The notes beneath the pieces were generated by a model that was given only the letters and a program-made list of their open reading frames with translations, searched no databases and was not told the origin of the DNA. A DNA stretch of 64,000 nucleotides from Xanthomonas hydrangeae (GTDB lineage: Bacteria > Pseudomonadota > Gammaproteobacteria > Xanthomonadales > Xanthomonadaceae): the NCBI GenBank assembly GCA_905142475.1, contig LR990730.1:992001-1056000 (forward strand), written 5' to 3'. Made by a program: the position numbers and the translations under genes. Shown here in pieces: positions 50,901 through 61,095 of this stretch; within the stretch, counting starts at the first letter, position 1, and each line of letters begins with the position of its first letter.

Positions 50901-51514
50901 ACCGCACGCGCAACCTGATGGGCGTGGTACGTGTGGTCTTCAATCGCACCCAGCGCAGCAGCAGGACCATCGCCGAGCTGGCGCTGATCTACAACGACCG
51001 TCTGGACGCGCTGGCGCGCGTGCAGGGATTGCTCTCGCGCTTGAACGACGGCGATCGCATCCTGTTCGATGCGTTGATCCATGTCGAACTCTCGGCAATG
51101 GGTGCGATCGACGCGCAAGGCCAGGGTGAGCAGGTGGTGCTGGATGGCCCCAGCGGCGTGCGTCTGCGCTCCAGCACCGTGCAGACGTTTGCGCTGGCGC
51201 TGCATGAGCTGGCGACCAATGCGAACAAGTACGGCGCGCTCGCCCAACCCGGCGGCCAGCTGCAGGTGCGTTGGCGCCTGCTGCGCACCGGTAACGGCAC
51301 GCGGCTGCGGATCGAATGGAGCGAAACCGGCGTGACCATGCCAACGCCCGGCGAAGCGCCACAAGGCTCAGGGTACGGTCGCGAGCTGATCGAGCGCGCG
51401 CTGCCGTATCAACTGCAGGCCGAAACCACCTATGAGCTGGGCCCGGATGGGGTGCGCTGCACCATCGAGCTGCCGGTATCGGAAAGCATGCGTCTGGAGG
51501 GGGATGAGGGATGA
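47919..51514 (+). pseudogene. HWE-family hybrid-less sensor kinase with GAF and PAS domains, split by a frameshift
   Basis: The first frame (47919-49214, 431 residues, MKHAPGEQVD) contains a GAF domain and two PAS domains and ends RDGSRVTGG-stop. The second frame (to 51514) continues MTVVQDVTGQRR with two PAS domains, a GAF domain, a further PAS domain and an HWE kinase core. That core has H-box ELQHRTRNLMGVV, N-box HELATNANKYGAL and WxE in IEWSE. The missing base is probably one T or C in ACCGG(N)TGGATGACC near 49208, which would join VTG-WMTVV. The break creates ATGA (49211-49214), so the downstream 767-residue part could be translated by reinitiation. The intact protein would be about 1200 residues and cytoplasmic. 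The stimulus is unknown. Confidence 0.75.
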
Positions 51515-51758
51515 CGCTGGATGCTGCACATGCACACATCAGCCACCGTCATGCTGCACTGCGGCCACTTCGCTGATTTGCGGTCGCGGATTTCCTGCGC
51601 AGGGCAGAACTTCGATCTGTGCGTGTCTGTGCACAGGCCGCGCCACAGCCCCTGCTGGCGGCATTCTCGCGCGCATCTGCGTTGATCGAACATCACGTTG
51701 CCAACTGGCATCTCGACACAACGCCCCGACGCCCATGGCTTTTTTCGTCCGAATCCAT

Positions 51759-51775
51759 ATACTGCCCCCCAGTAT
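51759..51775. promoter_or_regulatory. FrmR operator candidate
   Basis: ATACTG-CCCCC-CAGTAT is a perfect inverted repeat around a C tract, the form expected for CsoR/RcnR/FrmR-family sites. It lies 16 bases before the frmR start. Confidence 0.75.
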
Positions 51776-51791
51776 TTGGACCGGAGCCGCC

Positions 51792-52067
51792 ATGCCGCAT
51801 TCGCCGCAAGAGAAAAAGCGGGCGCTAGCACGCGTGCGTCGCTTGCGCGGGCAGTGCGATGCACTTGAGCGGGCGCTGCAGGCAGGCGCAGACTGCGCGC
51901 CTGTCTTGCAGCAGATCGCCGCGATCCGGGGGGCCGTGAATGGGCTGATGTCGCAGGTGCTTGAAGCGCATATCCGGGAAGATTTCGGGCATGCCGCAAC
52001 GTCCGATGCGCAACGCGCCGAGCGGGTGCAGGAATTGCTCGGCCTGGTCCGGTCCTACCTCAAATGA
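51792..52067 (+). CDS. frmR: Formaldehyde-responsive repressor FrmR
   Basis: The 91-residue all-helical protein of the CsoR/RcnR/FrmR family starts MPHSPQEKKRALARVRRLRG. The N-terminal Pro2, the Cys in GADCAPVLQQI and the His in EAHIREDF match FrmR residues involved in formaldehyde sensing. It heads the operon with frmA, gfa and fghA, and a matching operator lies just upstream. Formaldehyde should release repression. Confidence 0.88.
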   Translation: MPHSPQEKKRALARVRRLRGQCDALERALQAGADCAPVLQQIAAIRGAVNGLMSQVLEAHIREDFGHAATSDAQRAERVQELLGLVRSYLK

Positions 52068-53240
<1,173 letters not shown>

Positions 53241-53305
53241 CCGTACGGCCAGGATCGGCGCGCGGCCGCTTCCGCGCACGTGGTACCCGATACTCCGGGA
53301 GGGGC

Positions 53306-53884
53306 ATGATGACCAGCGTCTCGATTCATCCTTCGGTAGACAGTGGTGTTGCGCGTGGAGGTGCAGAAAGCTTTCAGGGAGGAACCCTTGAATGTCATTG
53401 CGCCAGCGACAAGGTGACCGTGGACGTGGGTGCGCAGACCGCGCATAACCACGCCTGCGGTTGCAGTAAATGCTGGAAGCCGGAAGGCGCGACCTTTTCG
53501 GTGATTGCAGTGGTGCCGCGCGACAAGGTCACGGTCACCGCGCATGCGGAGAAGCTCAAGATCGTCGACGAAAGCGCGGCGATCCAGCGCCACGCATGTA
53601 CCGGTTGCGGCGTGCATATGTTTGGCCGCATCGAAAACAAGGACCATGCGTTTTATGGTCTGGACTTCATCCATACCGAGTTGTCGCAGCAGTCGGGCTG
53701 GTCGCCGCCGGGCTTTGCGGCGTTCGTGTCCTCCATCATCGAAACCGGCACGCCGCCGGATGACATGGACGGCGTACGCGCGCGCCTCAACGAGCTCGGC
53801 TTGACCCCGTACGACTGCCTGTCGCCGGGATTGATGGATGCATTGGCGGCCAATGTGGCACGCCATAAGGGCCTGCTGCACTGA
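53306..53884 (+). CDS. gfa: S-(hydroxymethyl)glutathione synthase Gfa
   Basis: The ATG at 53306 follows GGGAGG and gives 192 residues. Cysteine clusters CHC, CGCSKC and CTGCG, typical of the Gfa zinc-binding fold, are present. Gfa speeds condensation of formaldehyde with glutathione, supplying the FrmA substrate. It lies between frmA and fghA, an arrangement that supports the call. Confidence 0.92.
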   Translation: MMTSVSIHPSVDSGVARGGAESFQGGTLECHCASDKVTVDVGAQTAHNHACGCSKCWKPEGATFSVIAVVPRDKVTVTAHAEKLKIVDESAAIQRHACTGCGVHMFGRIENKDHAFYGLDFIHTELSQQSGWSPPGFAAFVSSIIETGTPPDDMDGVRARLNELGLTPYDCLSPGLMDALAANVARHKGLLH

Positions 53885-53942
53885 TCGCCCAACCCCGCGG
53901 CCGGCATCCATGTCGGCCGTAGGTTTTTATCGAAGGAATCTC

Positions 53943-54773
53943 ATGGAACGTATCGAACACCGTGCCTGCTTCGGCGGTTGGCAAGACGTCTACCGGCACC
54001 AGTCGCAGAGCTTGAACTGCAGCGTGCAGGTGGGCGTGTATCTGCCACCGCAGGCCGCCGATGGCCCGCTGCCGGTGCTGTACTGGCTCAGCGGGCTGAC
54101 CTGCACCGAGCAGAACTTCATCAGCAAGGCCGGCGCGCAACGTTATGCCGCCGAGCATGGCGTGATCCTGGTCGCGCCGGATACCAGCCCGCGTGGCGAC
54201 GAGGTGGCCGACGCGGACGGCTACGACATCGGCAAGGGCGCTGGTTTCTACGTCGATGCCACACAGCAGCCGTGGGCCGCGCACTACCTCATGTACGACT
54301 ATGTGGTGAACGAATTGCCGGCGTTGATCGAAGCGACATTCGCCACCACCGGTGCGCGCGCGATCAGCGGCCACTCGATGGGCGGCCATGGCGCCTTGAC
54401 CATCGCATTGAAGAATCCGGGACGCTATCGCAGCGTGTCGGCATTTTCGCCGATCGTCGCGCCCAGCCAGGTGCCCTGGGGCGAAAAAGCGTTTGGCCAG
54501 TATCTGGGGCCGGACCGCGCGACGTGGAAAGCCTATGACGCCACTGCGTTGATCGCACAGACGCAGGAGCGCTTGCCGCTATTGATCGATCAGGGCGATG
54601 CGGATGAATTTCTCGAAAACCAGTTGAAAACCGCGTTATTCGAGGAAGCTGCACAGACCGCTGGTTATCCGGTCACGGTGCGGCTGCAGCCTGGTTACGA
54701 CCATAGCTATTACTTCATCTCGAGTTTTATCGGCGAGCATATTGCGCATCATGCTGCGGCGTTGCGTGGTTGA
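53943..54773 (+). CDS. fghA: S-formylglutathione hydrolase
   Basis: The 276-residue esterase-D-type alpha/beta hydrolase has LYWLSGLTCTEQNF near the N-terminus, the nucleophile Ser in SGHSMGGHGAL, the Asp in DQGDADEFL, and the His in GYDHSYYFISSFI. It hydrolyses S-formylglutathione to formate and glutathione, completing the cassette. The start at ATG 53943 follows GAAGGAATCTC. It is the last gene of the operon. Confidence 0.94.
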   Translation: MERIEHRACFGGWQDVYRHQSQSLNCSVQVGVYLPPQAADGPLPVLYWLSGLTCTEQNFISKAGAQRYAAEHGVILVAPDTSPRGDEVADADGYDIGKGAGFYVDATQQPWAAHYLMYDYVVNELPALIEATFATTGARAISGHSMGGHGALTIALKNPGRYRSVSAFSPIVAPSQVPWGEKAFGQYLGPDRATWKAYDATALIAQTQERLPLLIDQGDADEFLENQLKTALFEEAAQTAGYPVTVRLQPGYDHSYYFISSFIGEHIAHHAAALRG

Positions 54774-54911
54774 TTGCTTCGTTGCGTGAGGAGTGGCTGG
54801 TTGAGTGAGTAGTGGAGTGCGTGCCAAGGAATGGCGAGAGATACGCGCCTGGCGCCTGGCATTGCTGTACTGCGTGCGCTGGTGCCATGAGTAAAGCGGC
54901 AACCTGATGTC

Positions 54912-55040
54912 CCTTCTCCCCTCGGGAGAAGGTGCCCCGCAGGGGCGGATGAGGGTACGGGCGAAGCCTCGTGCAGTTGGAACAACATGAGGGCTTCGCC
55001 CCGTACCCTCACCCCAACCCCTCTCCCGTGGGGAGAGGGG
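54912..55040. repeat. Composite inverted-repeat element (REP-like)
   Basis: A CCTTCTCCC/GGGAGAAGG hairpin (54912-54932) is followed by a long inverted repeat, TGAGGGTACGGGCGAAGCC (54950-54968) with GGCTTCGCCCCGTACCCTCA (54992-55011). A CCCCTCTCCC/GGGAGAGGGG hairpin (55018-55040) closes it. Its clean three-hairpin layout suggests a dispersed intergenic repeat. No gene is seen in 54774-55204. Confidence 0.8.
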
Positions 55041-55102
55041 CTCGCCATTGCATATCTGAAAGTTCGCGTCGAGTAGATGCCGGCGACATCGTTGTTGTTG
55101 TT

Positions 55103-55174
55103 CAACAGCAACAGCAACAGCAACAGCTGACGCCAAAGCAACAGCTGACGCCAAAGCAACAGCTGACGCCAACG
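55103..55174. repeat. Short tandem repeats: CAACAG x4 then an 18-bp unit x3
   Basis: CAACAG is repeated four times (55103-55126). The 18-base unit CAACAGCTGACGCCAAAG then occurs at 55121, 55139 and 55157, the last with one change. A GTTGTTGTTGTT run just upstream can pair with the CAACAG tract. Confidence 0.88.
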
Positions 55175-55204
55175 CCAATTCAAAAGTTGATGCCAACAAC
55201 GAAG

Positions 55205-56614
55205 CTAACGCGCCACCTGCGCCGCAAGCTTGCCCAATCGTCGCATTGCACGTTCCAGCGTGTCGCTCCACGGCTGGCCGCAGGTCAGGCGTAGATGATC
55301 TGCGTAGTCGCCGCGGCTGGAGTACAGATGGCCCGGCGAGGTGCCGATGCCTTCGGCCAATGCGGCTTCGAACAAGGCTTGTCCACTTTCACCGTTCGGC
55401 AATTGCAGCCACAGCGAGAGTCCACCGGCCGGGTCGCCCACCCGCGTGCCTTCGGGCCAATGCCGCACGATCGCATCGCGCAGGCGTTGGCCGTTGTCGG
55501 CCAGGGTACGGCGTAGCTTGCGCAGATGCCGTTCCAGATCGTGCTGCGCCAGATAATCGGCCAGCGCCAGTTGCGGCAGGCTGGCGCTACCGACGGTGGA
55601 AAAGTACTTGGCGCGCACCAAGGCGTCGGTCCAGTCGCCGCCCAGCAACCAACCCACGCGCAGGCCGGGCGACAGTATCTTGGAGAACGAGCCGCAGGTG
55701 ATCACGTTGGCATGCGTGTCGAAGTGGCGTAGCGGGCGTGGGCGCTGGCCCGACCAATCCAGTTCGCCGTAGATATCGTCTTCGATCACCACGGTGCCGT
55801 GGCGTGCGCAGCTGTCGAGCAGTGCGCGCTTGGCACTGTCGGGGGTAAGGCTGCCGTTTGGATTGTTGAAGTTGGGTACCAGCACTGCGGCGCGTACCGG
55901 CGTGCGTTGCAGCAGCGCGTCCAGGCGCGCGACATCGATGCCATGGCCGGCGCGGTTGGGGACTTCCAGCACCTTGAGTCGTAACGCGGCCACCGCCTGC
56001 AGGATGCCGTGGTAGGTGGGTGTTTCCACCAGCACCACATCGCCTGGTGCGGTGAGGGTGCGCAGTGCCAGGCTGATCGCTTCCATCGCGCCGGCGGTGA
56101 TCACCACTTCTTCTGCGGCTACCGTGGTTGCGCAGTGTACGTAACGTTGTGCGATCTGCCGGCGCAGCACGGCGTGGCCTTGTGGCGGTGCGTAGTCCAG
56201 TGCGGCGGTGCATTGGCGCCGCAACTGACGCGAGAGTGCTGCCGCCAACTGTGCAGCCGGCAACAACGCCGGCGCGGGAGTGGCGGTGTGCAGCGGCAGC
56301 AGGTCGGTACGCGCCAGGGTGTCGAGCACGCGCTGCAAGGCAGGGTTGTCGACCATGCCGGGTTTGCGCCGACGCGTTGCAGGTGTAGCGACAGGCAATG
56401 CAGAGGCGGTGGTGCGCACGAAGTAGCCGGAGCGCGGCCGCGCCTGCACGCGCCCTTCGCGTTCCAGCTGCAGGCAGGCCTGCACTGCCGTTGCCGTGCT
56501 GATGCCGTGATTGGCGGCCAGTTGCCGGATCGAGGGCAGGCGCTCGCCGGCACCCAGGGTGCCGCCTTCGATCTGCTGCCGCAGCTGGGTGGCCAGCGAT
56601 TCGTACAGGAGCAT
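55205..56614 (-). CDS. MocR/PdxR-type regulator (GntR helix-turn-helix fused to aminotransferase fold)
   Basis: From the ATG at 56614 (MLLYESLATQLRQQI) the protein is 469 residues; an in-frame TTG at 56644 adds ten. The N-terminal GntR winged helix has LPSIRQLAANHGISTATAVQ. The rest is a class I aminotransferase fold with LVPNFNNPNGSL and the PLP-binding Lys in SFSKILSPGLRVGW. MocR regulators use PLP as effector cofactor and usually control neighbouring genes. It is divergent from the phzF/eamA pair, which are candidate targets. Confidence 0.88.
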   Translation of the reverse strand: MLLYESLATQLRQQIEGGTLGAGERLPSIRQLAANHGISTATAVQACLQLEREGRVQARPRSGYFVRTTASALPVATPATRRRKPGMVDNPALQRVLDTLARTDLLPLHTATPAPALLPAAQLAAALSRQLRRQCTAALDYAPPQGHAVLRRQIAQRYVHCATTVAAEEVVITAGAMEAISLALRTLTAPGDVVLVETPTYHGILQAVAALRLKVLEVPNRAGHGIDVARLDALLQRTPVRAAVLVPNFNNPNGSLTPDSAKRALLDSCARHGTVVIEDDIYGELDWSGQRPRPLRHFDTHANVITCGSFSKILSPGLRVGWLLGGDWTDALVRAKYFSTVGSASLPQLALADYLAQHDLERHLRKLRRTLADNGQRLRDAIVRHWPEGTRVGDPAGGLSLWLQLPNGESGQALFEAALAEGIGTSPGHLYSSRGDYADHLRLTCGQPWSDTLERAMRRLGKLAAQVAR

Positions 56615-56744
56615 GTGCGGGCGCCCTTTATCTGTATTGGTCAATTTGCAGCCTATCTGAATCTGTCATGGTCGTGTGCTGCGCTGCAGACTGGCTGTGC
56701 CCGGTGAGTGCGCCAGGTGTGTGTTCTCTTCTGTGAGGTTGGCC

Positions 56745-57536
56745 GTGCTGCTTCCTGTGTTTATCGTCGATGCGTTCACTACGGTGCGTTTCAAGGGCAA
56801 TCCTGCGGCTGTCGTGCCGTTGCAGGACTGGTTGCCGGAGTCGCTGATGCAGGCGATTGCCAGCGAACACAATCTGTCGGAGACCGCATTTTTCGTGCGC
56901 GACGGGAGCGGGGTATTCGACATCCGCTGGTTTTCTCCGATCAGGGAGGTCGGCTTCTGCGGGCATGCGACCTTGGCCAGCGCGTTGGTGATTGCCACGC
57001 ATCAAGGCGCTGCGTTCCCGTTGCGATTGCGCGCGCCGGCGGTTGGTGAGATCGAGGTCGCCAGGGTGGCCGAGAGCACCTTCGAGCTGCGCTTCCCCAA
57101 CCAGATGCCGTCGCTGGTGGCGGTAGTGCCGCAAGCCTTGTTGGAGTCATTGTCGATCGCGCCACAGGCTGTCTATGCAAACGCGCATGCCTACATCGCC
57201 GTCTACGCCGATGAAGGACAGGTGCGTGAGGTGAGACCCGATCTGGCGCGGATGCTGGCGTTGGCGCCGCGCGATGTGGCGGTCACCGCGCCTGGCGTCG
57301 GGCATGACTTCGTCTCGCGCTATTTCTGGCCGGCCAATGGCGGTAGCGAGGATCCGGTGACCGGGTCGATCCATGCCGCGTTGGCGCCGCTGTGGGCACA
57401 AACGCTTGGCAAGACGCAGCTGCGCGCGCTGCAGGCATCGGCACGCGGCGGTGAACTCGATTGCCGGGTGGAGCCGCAGCATGTGTACGTGCGCGGCAGC
57501 GCTGTGCAGTATCTGCAGGGGAGGATTGCGCTATGA
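56745..57536 (+). CDS. PhzF-family isomerase/epimerase
   Basis: The GTG at 56745 (LLPVFIVDAFTTVRFKGNPAAV) follows GAGG and gives 263 residues; an in-frame TTG at 56676 is an alternative start. Family motifs are HNLSETAFFV with the catalytic Glu, GFCGHATLASA, and SEDPVTGSIHAAL. PhzF proteins catalyse isomerisations, but most family members have unknown substrates, and there are no phenazine genes nearby. The stop overlaps the ATG of the eamA gene, so the two are co-translated. Confidence 0.85.
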   Translation: MLLPVFIVDAFTTVRFKGNPAAVVPLQDWLPESLMQAIASEHNLSETAFFVRDGSGVFDIRWFSPIREVGFCGHATLASALVIATHQGAAFPLRLRAPAVGEIEVARVAESTFELRFPNQMPSLVAVVPQALLESLSIAPQAVYANAHAYIAVYADEGQVREVRPDLARMLALAPRDVAVTAPGVGHDFVSRYFWPANGGSEDPVTGSIHAALAPLWAQTLGKTQLRALQASARGGELDCRVEPQHVYVRGSAVQYLQGRIAL

Positions 57537-58459
57537 GCGTGTCCTTGTCTGCTCAAGCGACCTCGGCGGGCGCAGCGCGACGTGCAATCTGGCAATTGCT
57601 GGTGGCCGAAGTGTTGATCGGGTCGGTGGGCGTATTCGTGCACGAAAGCGGGCAGGATCCGGTGACTGCGGTGTTCTACCGCTGCCTGTTCGGTGCGCTG
57701 TTTCTGACGGTGTGCGGTTTGATCGGTGGGCAGCTGCGCGGCCTGTGGCGCGAGCGTGCGCTGTTGCGCGATGCGGTCATCAGCGGTGTGTTGCTGGTGC
57801 TGAACTGGGTGGCGTTGTTCGCCGGCATGGCGCGCTCGTCGATCGGTGTGGCCACGATGGTCTACCACGTGTTTCCGTTCGTGATGTTGATCCTTGCCGC
57901 ATTGCTGCAGGGCGAGCGCACGCGGCGTGTCGATCTGGGCTGGACGTTGCTGGCATTCGTCGGTGTGGCCTGTTCGGCCGATCCGGCGCGGCTGTGGCAG
58001 GCGGCCGATCGCGGTTATCTGATCGGGATCGCGCTCACCTTGCTGGCGGCATTGTTGTGCGGGGCCTCGTTGCTGATGTCGCGCCGCATCAGCCGCGAGC
58101 GGCCGCTGGCGGTGGTGACCGTGCAGTGCTGGGTCGGCACCTTGTTGCTGGCAGGGTTCTCCAGTGGCGCCGCGCTGCATCCGGGCCTGCACTGGCTGTG
58201 GCTGGTGGGCTTGGGCGTGATCCACAGCGGCATCGTGTATGTGCTGTTCTATTCGTCCTATCGCCATCTGCATGTGGCCACGATTGCGGTGCTGGCGTTC
58301 GTCTATCCGCTGGTCACGCTAGTGCTGGACTATCTGCTCTATGGCCACGCGCTGGTGCCGGTGCAATGGCTGGGCCTGGCGTTGATCGTGATCGGGACGC
58401 TGGCGGTGAATCTGAAGTGGCGTTGGCCGCGGCGGGTGGCGGACAACGTGCTGACCTGA
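57533..58459 (+). CDS. EamA/DMT-family transporter
   Basis: The 308-residue protein has about ten hydrophobic helices in two EamA halves of the drug/metabolite transporter superfamily. Typical stretches are VFYRCLFGALFLTV, SIGVATMVYHVFPFVMLILAAL and YPLVTLVLDYLLYG. It probably exports or imports a small metabolite, perhaps one linked to the PhzF product. The ATG overlaps the phzF stop by four bases. Confidence 0.86.
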   Translation: MSVSLSAQATSAGAARRAIWQLLVAEVLIGSVGVFVHESGQDPVTAVFYRCLFGALFLTVCGLIGGQLRGLWRERALLRDAVISGVLLVLNWVALFAGMARSSIGVATMVYHVFPFVMLILAALLQGERTRRVDLGWTLLAFVGVACSADPARLWQAADRGYLIGIALTLLAALLCGASLLMSRRISRERPLAVVTVQCWVGTLLLAGFSSGAALHPGLHWLWLVGLGVIHSGIVYVLFYSSYRHLHVATIAVLAFVYPLVTLVLDYLLYGHALVPVQWLGLALIVIGTLAVNLKWRWPRRVADNVLT

Positions 58460-58500
58460 GTGGAGTTGCCGCCGCGCCCTACGCGCGGCGACAGCGGACT

Positions 58501-58839
58501 TCAACGCACGTCGCGCAGTTCCCAGTGATGTCCGGCCAGCGCCTGCATGCGCTGTTTGAGCAGGTCGCCGGGGATGCTGGTGGTGGCGACCAGATCGATC
58601 CGCAGGTCGCCCTGCTTGCCGGTGACCGTGGCCGAGGGATCGGTCACGCCGAGGCTGGGATCCACAGCGTCCGGGTCGGCCTGCAGCTGGCGCCAGCGAT
58701 CGAACCAGGCCGGGTCGCGCAGCGCTGCCTGCAGCTGTTCGGCAAAGGCCTCGGCGCCATGGGCGCTGAAGCTCACGCTTGCATCGCCGCCGCGGGCGAG
58801 CTTGGGGTCGGGCAGGCTGATCGAATAGCTGACGGGCAT
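58501..58839 (-). CDS. Conserved-looking small protein of unknown function
   Basis: From the ATG at 58839 (MPVSYSISLPDPKLARGGDA) the product is 112 residues, with no signal peptide or membrane segment. Notable stretches are AEAFAEQLQAALRDPAWFDRW and LLKQRMQALAGHHWELRDVR. Codon use is like its neighbours, and the product has a globular composition, so I accept it as a gene, but I do not recognise the family. Upstream in-frame starts run into the repeats. Confidence 0.6.
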   Translation of the reverse strand: MPVSYSISLPDPKLARGGDASVSFSAHGAEAFAEQLQAALRDPAWFDRWRQLQADPDAVDPSLGVTDPSATVTGKQGDLRIDLVATTSIPGDLLKQRMQALAGHHWELRDVR

Positions 58840-59067
58840 GTGCGAAGACTCTGGTGGATGACGTTCGCACGTTAGTGCAGCGGCGGTGAGTATTCCGTCG
58901 ACAGGTGTGCAGGCATGTAGCTCTCTGCGATCCACTTCGACTTGGAACCAAGCTTTTGACCTGTATCTGAAAGACGCTACAACTCGAAATATGGTTTGCG
59001 TTGGAGTGGTTGGATGGTGCGGATAGATCAGGTGTAAAGCGACTGATCTGCTGCTTGGTCGCAGGGC

Positions 59068-59169
59068 CCTTGCCCGCCCACCATCGCGGGACACGCCGCA
59101 AGTACGTCCGTGTAGGCTCTTACGCGGCATCCATGCCGCGTAAGGTCCCGCGACGGTGGGCGGACAAGG
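59068..59169 (+). repeat. A-type hairpin repeat, copy 5
   Basis: This 102-base element has ends CCTTGCCCGCCCACC and GGTGGGCGGACAAGG. Confidence 0.88.
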
Positions 59170-59388
59170 ACCAGTCGAGATGGTCGGTGTGCGTGGCTTT
59201 CAACAAAGCAACCAGCGAACTCTCTGGTGCGGTGGGCGCACCGTGCACTCGACCAGCTAGGCTTTTGATCTAAAAGTCCGGCTGTATTTGAAAGATGCTA
59301 CAACTCGAAATATGGTTTGTGTTGGAGTGGTTGGATGGTGCGGATAGATCAGGTGTAAAGCGACTGATCTGCTGCTTGGTCGCAGGGC

Positions 59389-59490
59389 CCTTGCCCGCCC
59401 ACCATCGCGGGACACGCCGCAAGTACGTCCGTGTAGGCTCTCACGCGGCATCCATGCCGCGTAAGGTCCCGCGACGGTGGGCGGACAAGG
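59389..59490 (+). repeat. A-type hairpin repeat, copy 6
   Basis: This element is almost identical to copy 5, with TCACGCGG in place of TTACGCGG in the inner palindrome. Confidence 0.88.
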
Positions 59491-59551
59491 ACCAGTCGAG
59501 ATGGTCGGTGTGCAGGGTTTTCAGCAAAGCAACCTGTAAATTCCCTGGTGC

Positions 59552-59650
59552 GGTGTCCTCGCCGATTGCGGGACCGTGTGGCGGCATGGATGCCGCCACC
59601 GAACCTACATGGACGTACTTGCGGCGTGTCCCGCGAGCGGTGAGGGCACC
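59552..59650 (-). repeat. B-type hairpin repeat, copy 3
   Basis: This 99-base element has ends GGTGTCCTCGCCG and CGGTGAGGGCACC and the inverted A-type core. Confidence 0.85.
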
Positions 59651-59795
59651 GTGCCCTCGAATGACTCAGCTTTTGAATACATCTAAACGATTCGACATCA
59701 TCTCTGTAGCCGTAAGCTGATTGCACGATGTAGACGAATGAGTTGCAGAGCGATGGCGCTGCCGCTTGGCTGCAAAGCCATCGACCGAGCCTGCT

Positions 59796-60741
59796 TCAGG
59801 CAGAAAACGTATGCGGCCCGGCCGCAAATGCCACTGCCAGTGCGCCCTTGCCCACGTTGACCATGCCGGTCAGGCTCATCACGCTTTCGAACAATTCCAC
59901 ACCGTGGCTCTGGCATGCGGCCTGCAAGGCGGCGTAGCCGGGCAGGGCGTGCAACTCGGTCAGCTCGCCGCCGTAGCCTACGCATACGGTGGGCGTCATC
60001 AAGCCCTCGCGGAGCTTGCGCACGGTGAAGCCGAACAGCTTCTCTGCGGATGGCTCGAAGCCCTTCAACTTGGCCACCGGTTCGGTGACGCCGCGATACG
60101 CGCGCAGCACCGGCTTGATATCCAGCGCACTGCCCCAGCGCGGCGCTGATCAAGCCCACGCTGCGATCGCCCTTGGTGCGGGCACGCGCACGCAGGTAAT
60201 ACAGATCGCGCGGAATCATGTAGCCGTAAGTGTGTTCGGCCAGTTGCTCGAGCCGGGCGCGAATCGCCGCAACGCCCTGGCCCTGCTCGCGCAGACGCAC
60301 CGCCTCCACCGCGGTGATGCCCTGGCCTGCGAACAGGTTGAGCGTATCGATCACGCGCAGTGCGAACGGCGAGGTATGGCCGGCCGCCTGGCGGATCGGC
60401 TTGTAGTCGTTGAGGATCGCGAAGCTGGCCTGCATGGCGTTATCGAAGATCTGGCTGCGCAGCTTGGAGATGGTCAGGCAGAACACGTGGTCGTAGTCGA
60501 TGACCAGCCGCTGCAGGAACAGATCGCGGATCTGGTTGACCGAGAACGGTGTGGTCTCCGCCTCGTGACCGCGCTCGGCCACATGCGCGTGCAGGAAGCT
60601 CAGCGTGGCCTCTTCATCGCGGTGATCGGCCAGCACTGCTTCGCCGATGCGTACGCTGATCGGCAGCACGATGACGTTGTTGCGTTGGATAAAGTCCTGC
60701 GGCAGATCGCACGCACTGTCCACCACGATTCCGATGCGCAT
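59796..60741 (-). pseudogene. degV: DegV-family fatty-acid-binding protein, frameshifted
   Basis: The ATG at 60741 opens MRIGIVVDSACDLPQDFIQ, the DegV N-terminus. The frame holds to VGLISAALG, then an extra base in a G run (minus strand; CCCC at 60133-60136 on the plus strand) shifts it. The correct continuation, SALDIKPVLRAYRGVTEPVA to AAGPHTFSA, is in another frame ending at 59796. Removing one G restores about 314 residues. DegV proteins bind fatty acids, and some feed fatty-acid kinases. A sequencing error in the short G run is possible. The shifted frame would otherwise extend to 59698. Confidence 0.82.
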
Positions 60742-61095
60742 CGTCGCCCCCTTCGGCTGTTGCGTCGTCTGTAGTGCGAACGCTATCGCAAAACGGCCGT
60801 GGCGCGTAGGACTATCGCCTGGCGCGTCGCTGTCGTGGTGCAAGGTGACGCGTTCATCGGCGTGATGCAGCGTCGGCCAGTGACGACAGGCAGCAGCCAC
60901 AGATGCATCGCTCGGGGCATGCACAAGCGATCGCTTGCGTAGCGCAATCGCTGCCTGCGCGTGATGCGGCTCTGCACCATTCCTGGTCGTGGCGTTGTGT
61001 GCCTCCTGACCGATACATCCTGCTGGCAGCCGATAATGATCACAAACTGAGGACCCGCGCACGCTTGGCGTGCCAGATAGCACCCGCTATGGTGC
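60742..61095. other. Intergenic region between degV and the first GH12 gene
   Basis: No supported gene is seen. A small hairpin, GCACGCTTGGCGTGC, occurs near 61058-61072. The degV and GH12 genes diverge from here, so promoters are expected but none is clear. Confidence 0.35.

Larger units (their letters stand above)
58840..59795. repeat. Intergenic repeat region with 321-bp tandem units
   Basis: No supported gene lies here. Two A-type hairpins start 321 bases apart (59068 and 59389), each preceded by the same CGACTGATCTGCTGCTTGGT and an AACTCGAAATATGG block. One B-type hairpin follows. The arrangement parallels the 407-bp array at 29.3-30.2 kb with a different spacer. Confidence 0.82.

Noticed and set aside
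48911..51364. An 817-residue frame antisense to the sensor kinase
   Set aside because: It mirrors the codon structure of the kinase gene. No motif or ribosome site supports it.
55103..55174. CRISPR-like array
   Set aside because: Units are contiguous with no unique spacers, so they are simple tandem repeats.
58901..59726. Similar Arg/Ser-rich frames around 59 kb
   Set aside because: Same repeat-derived sequence as in the 29-30 kb array.
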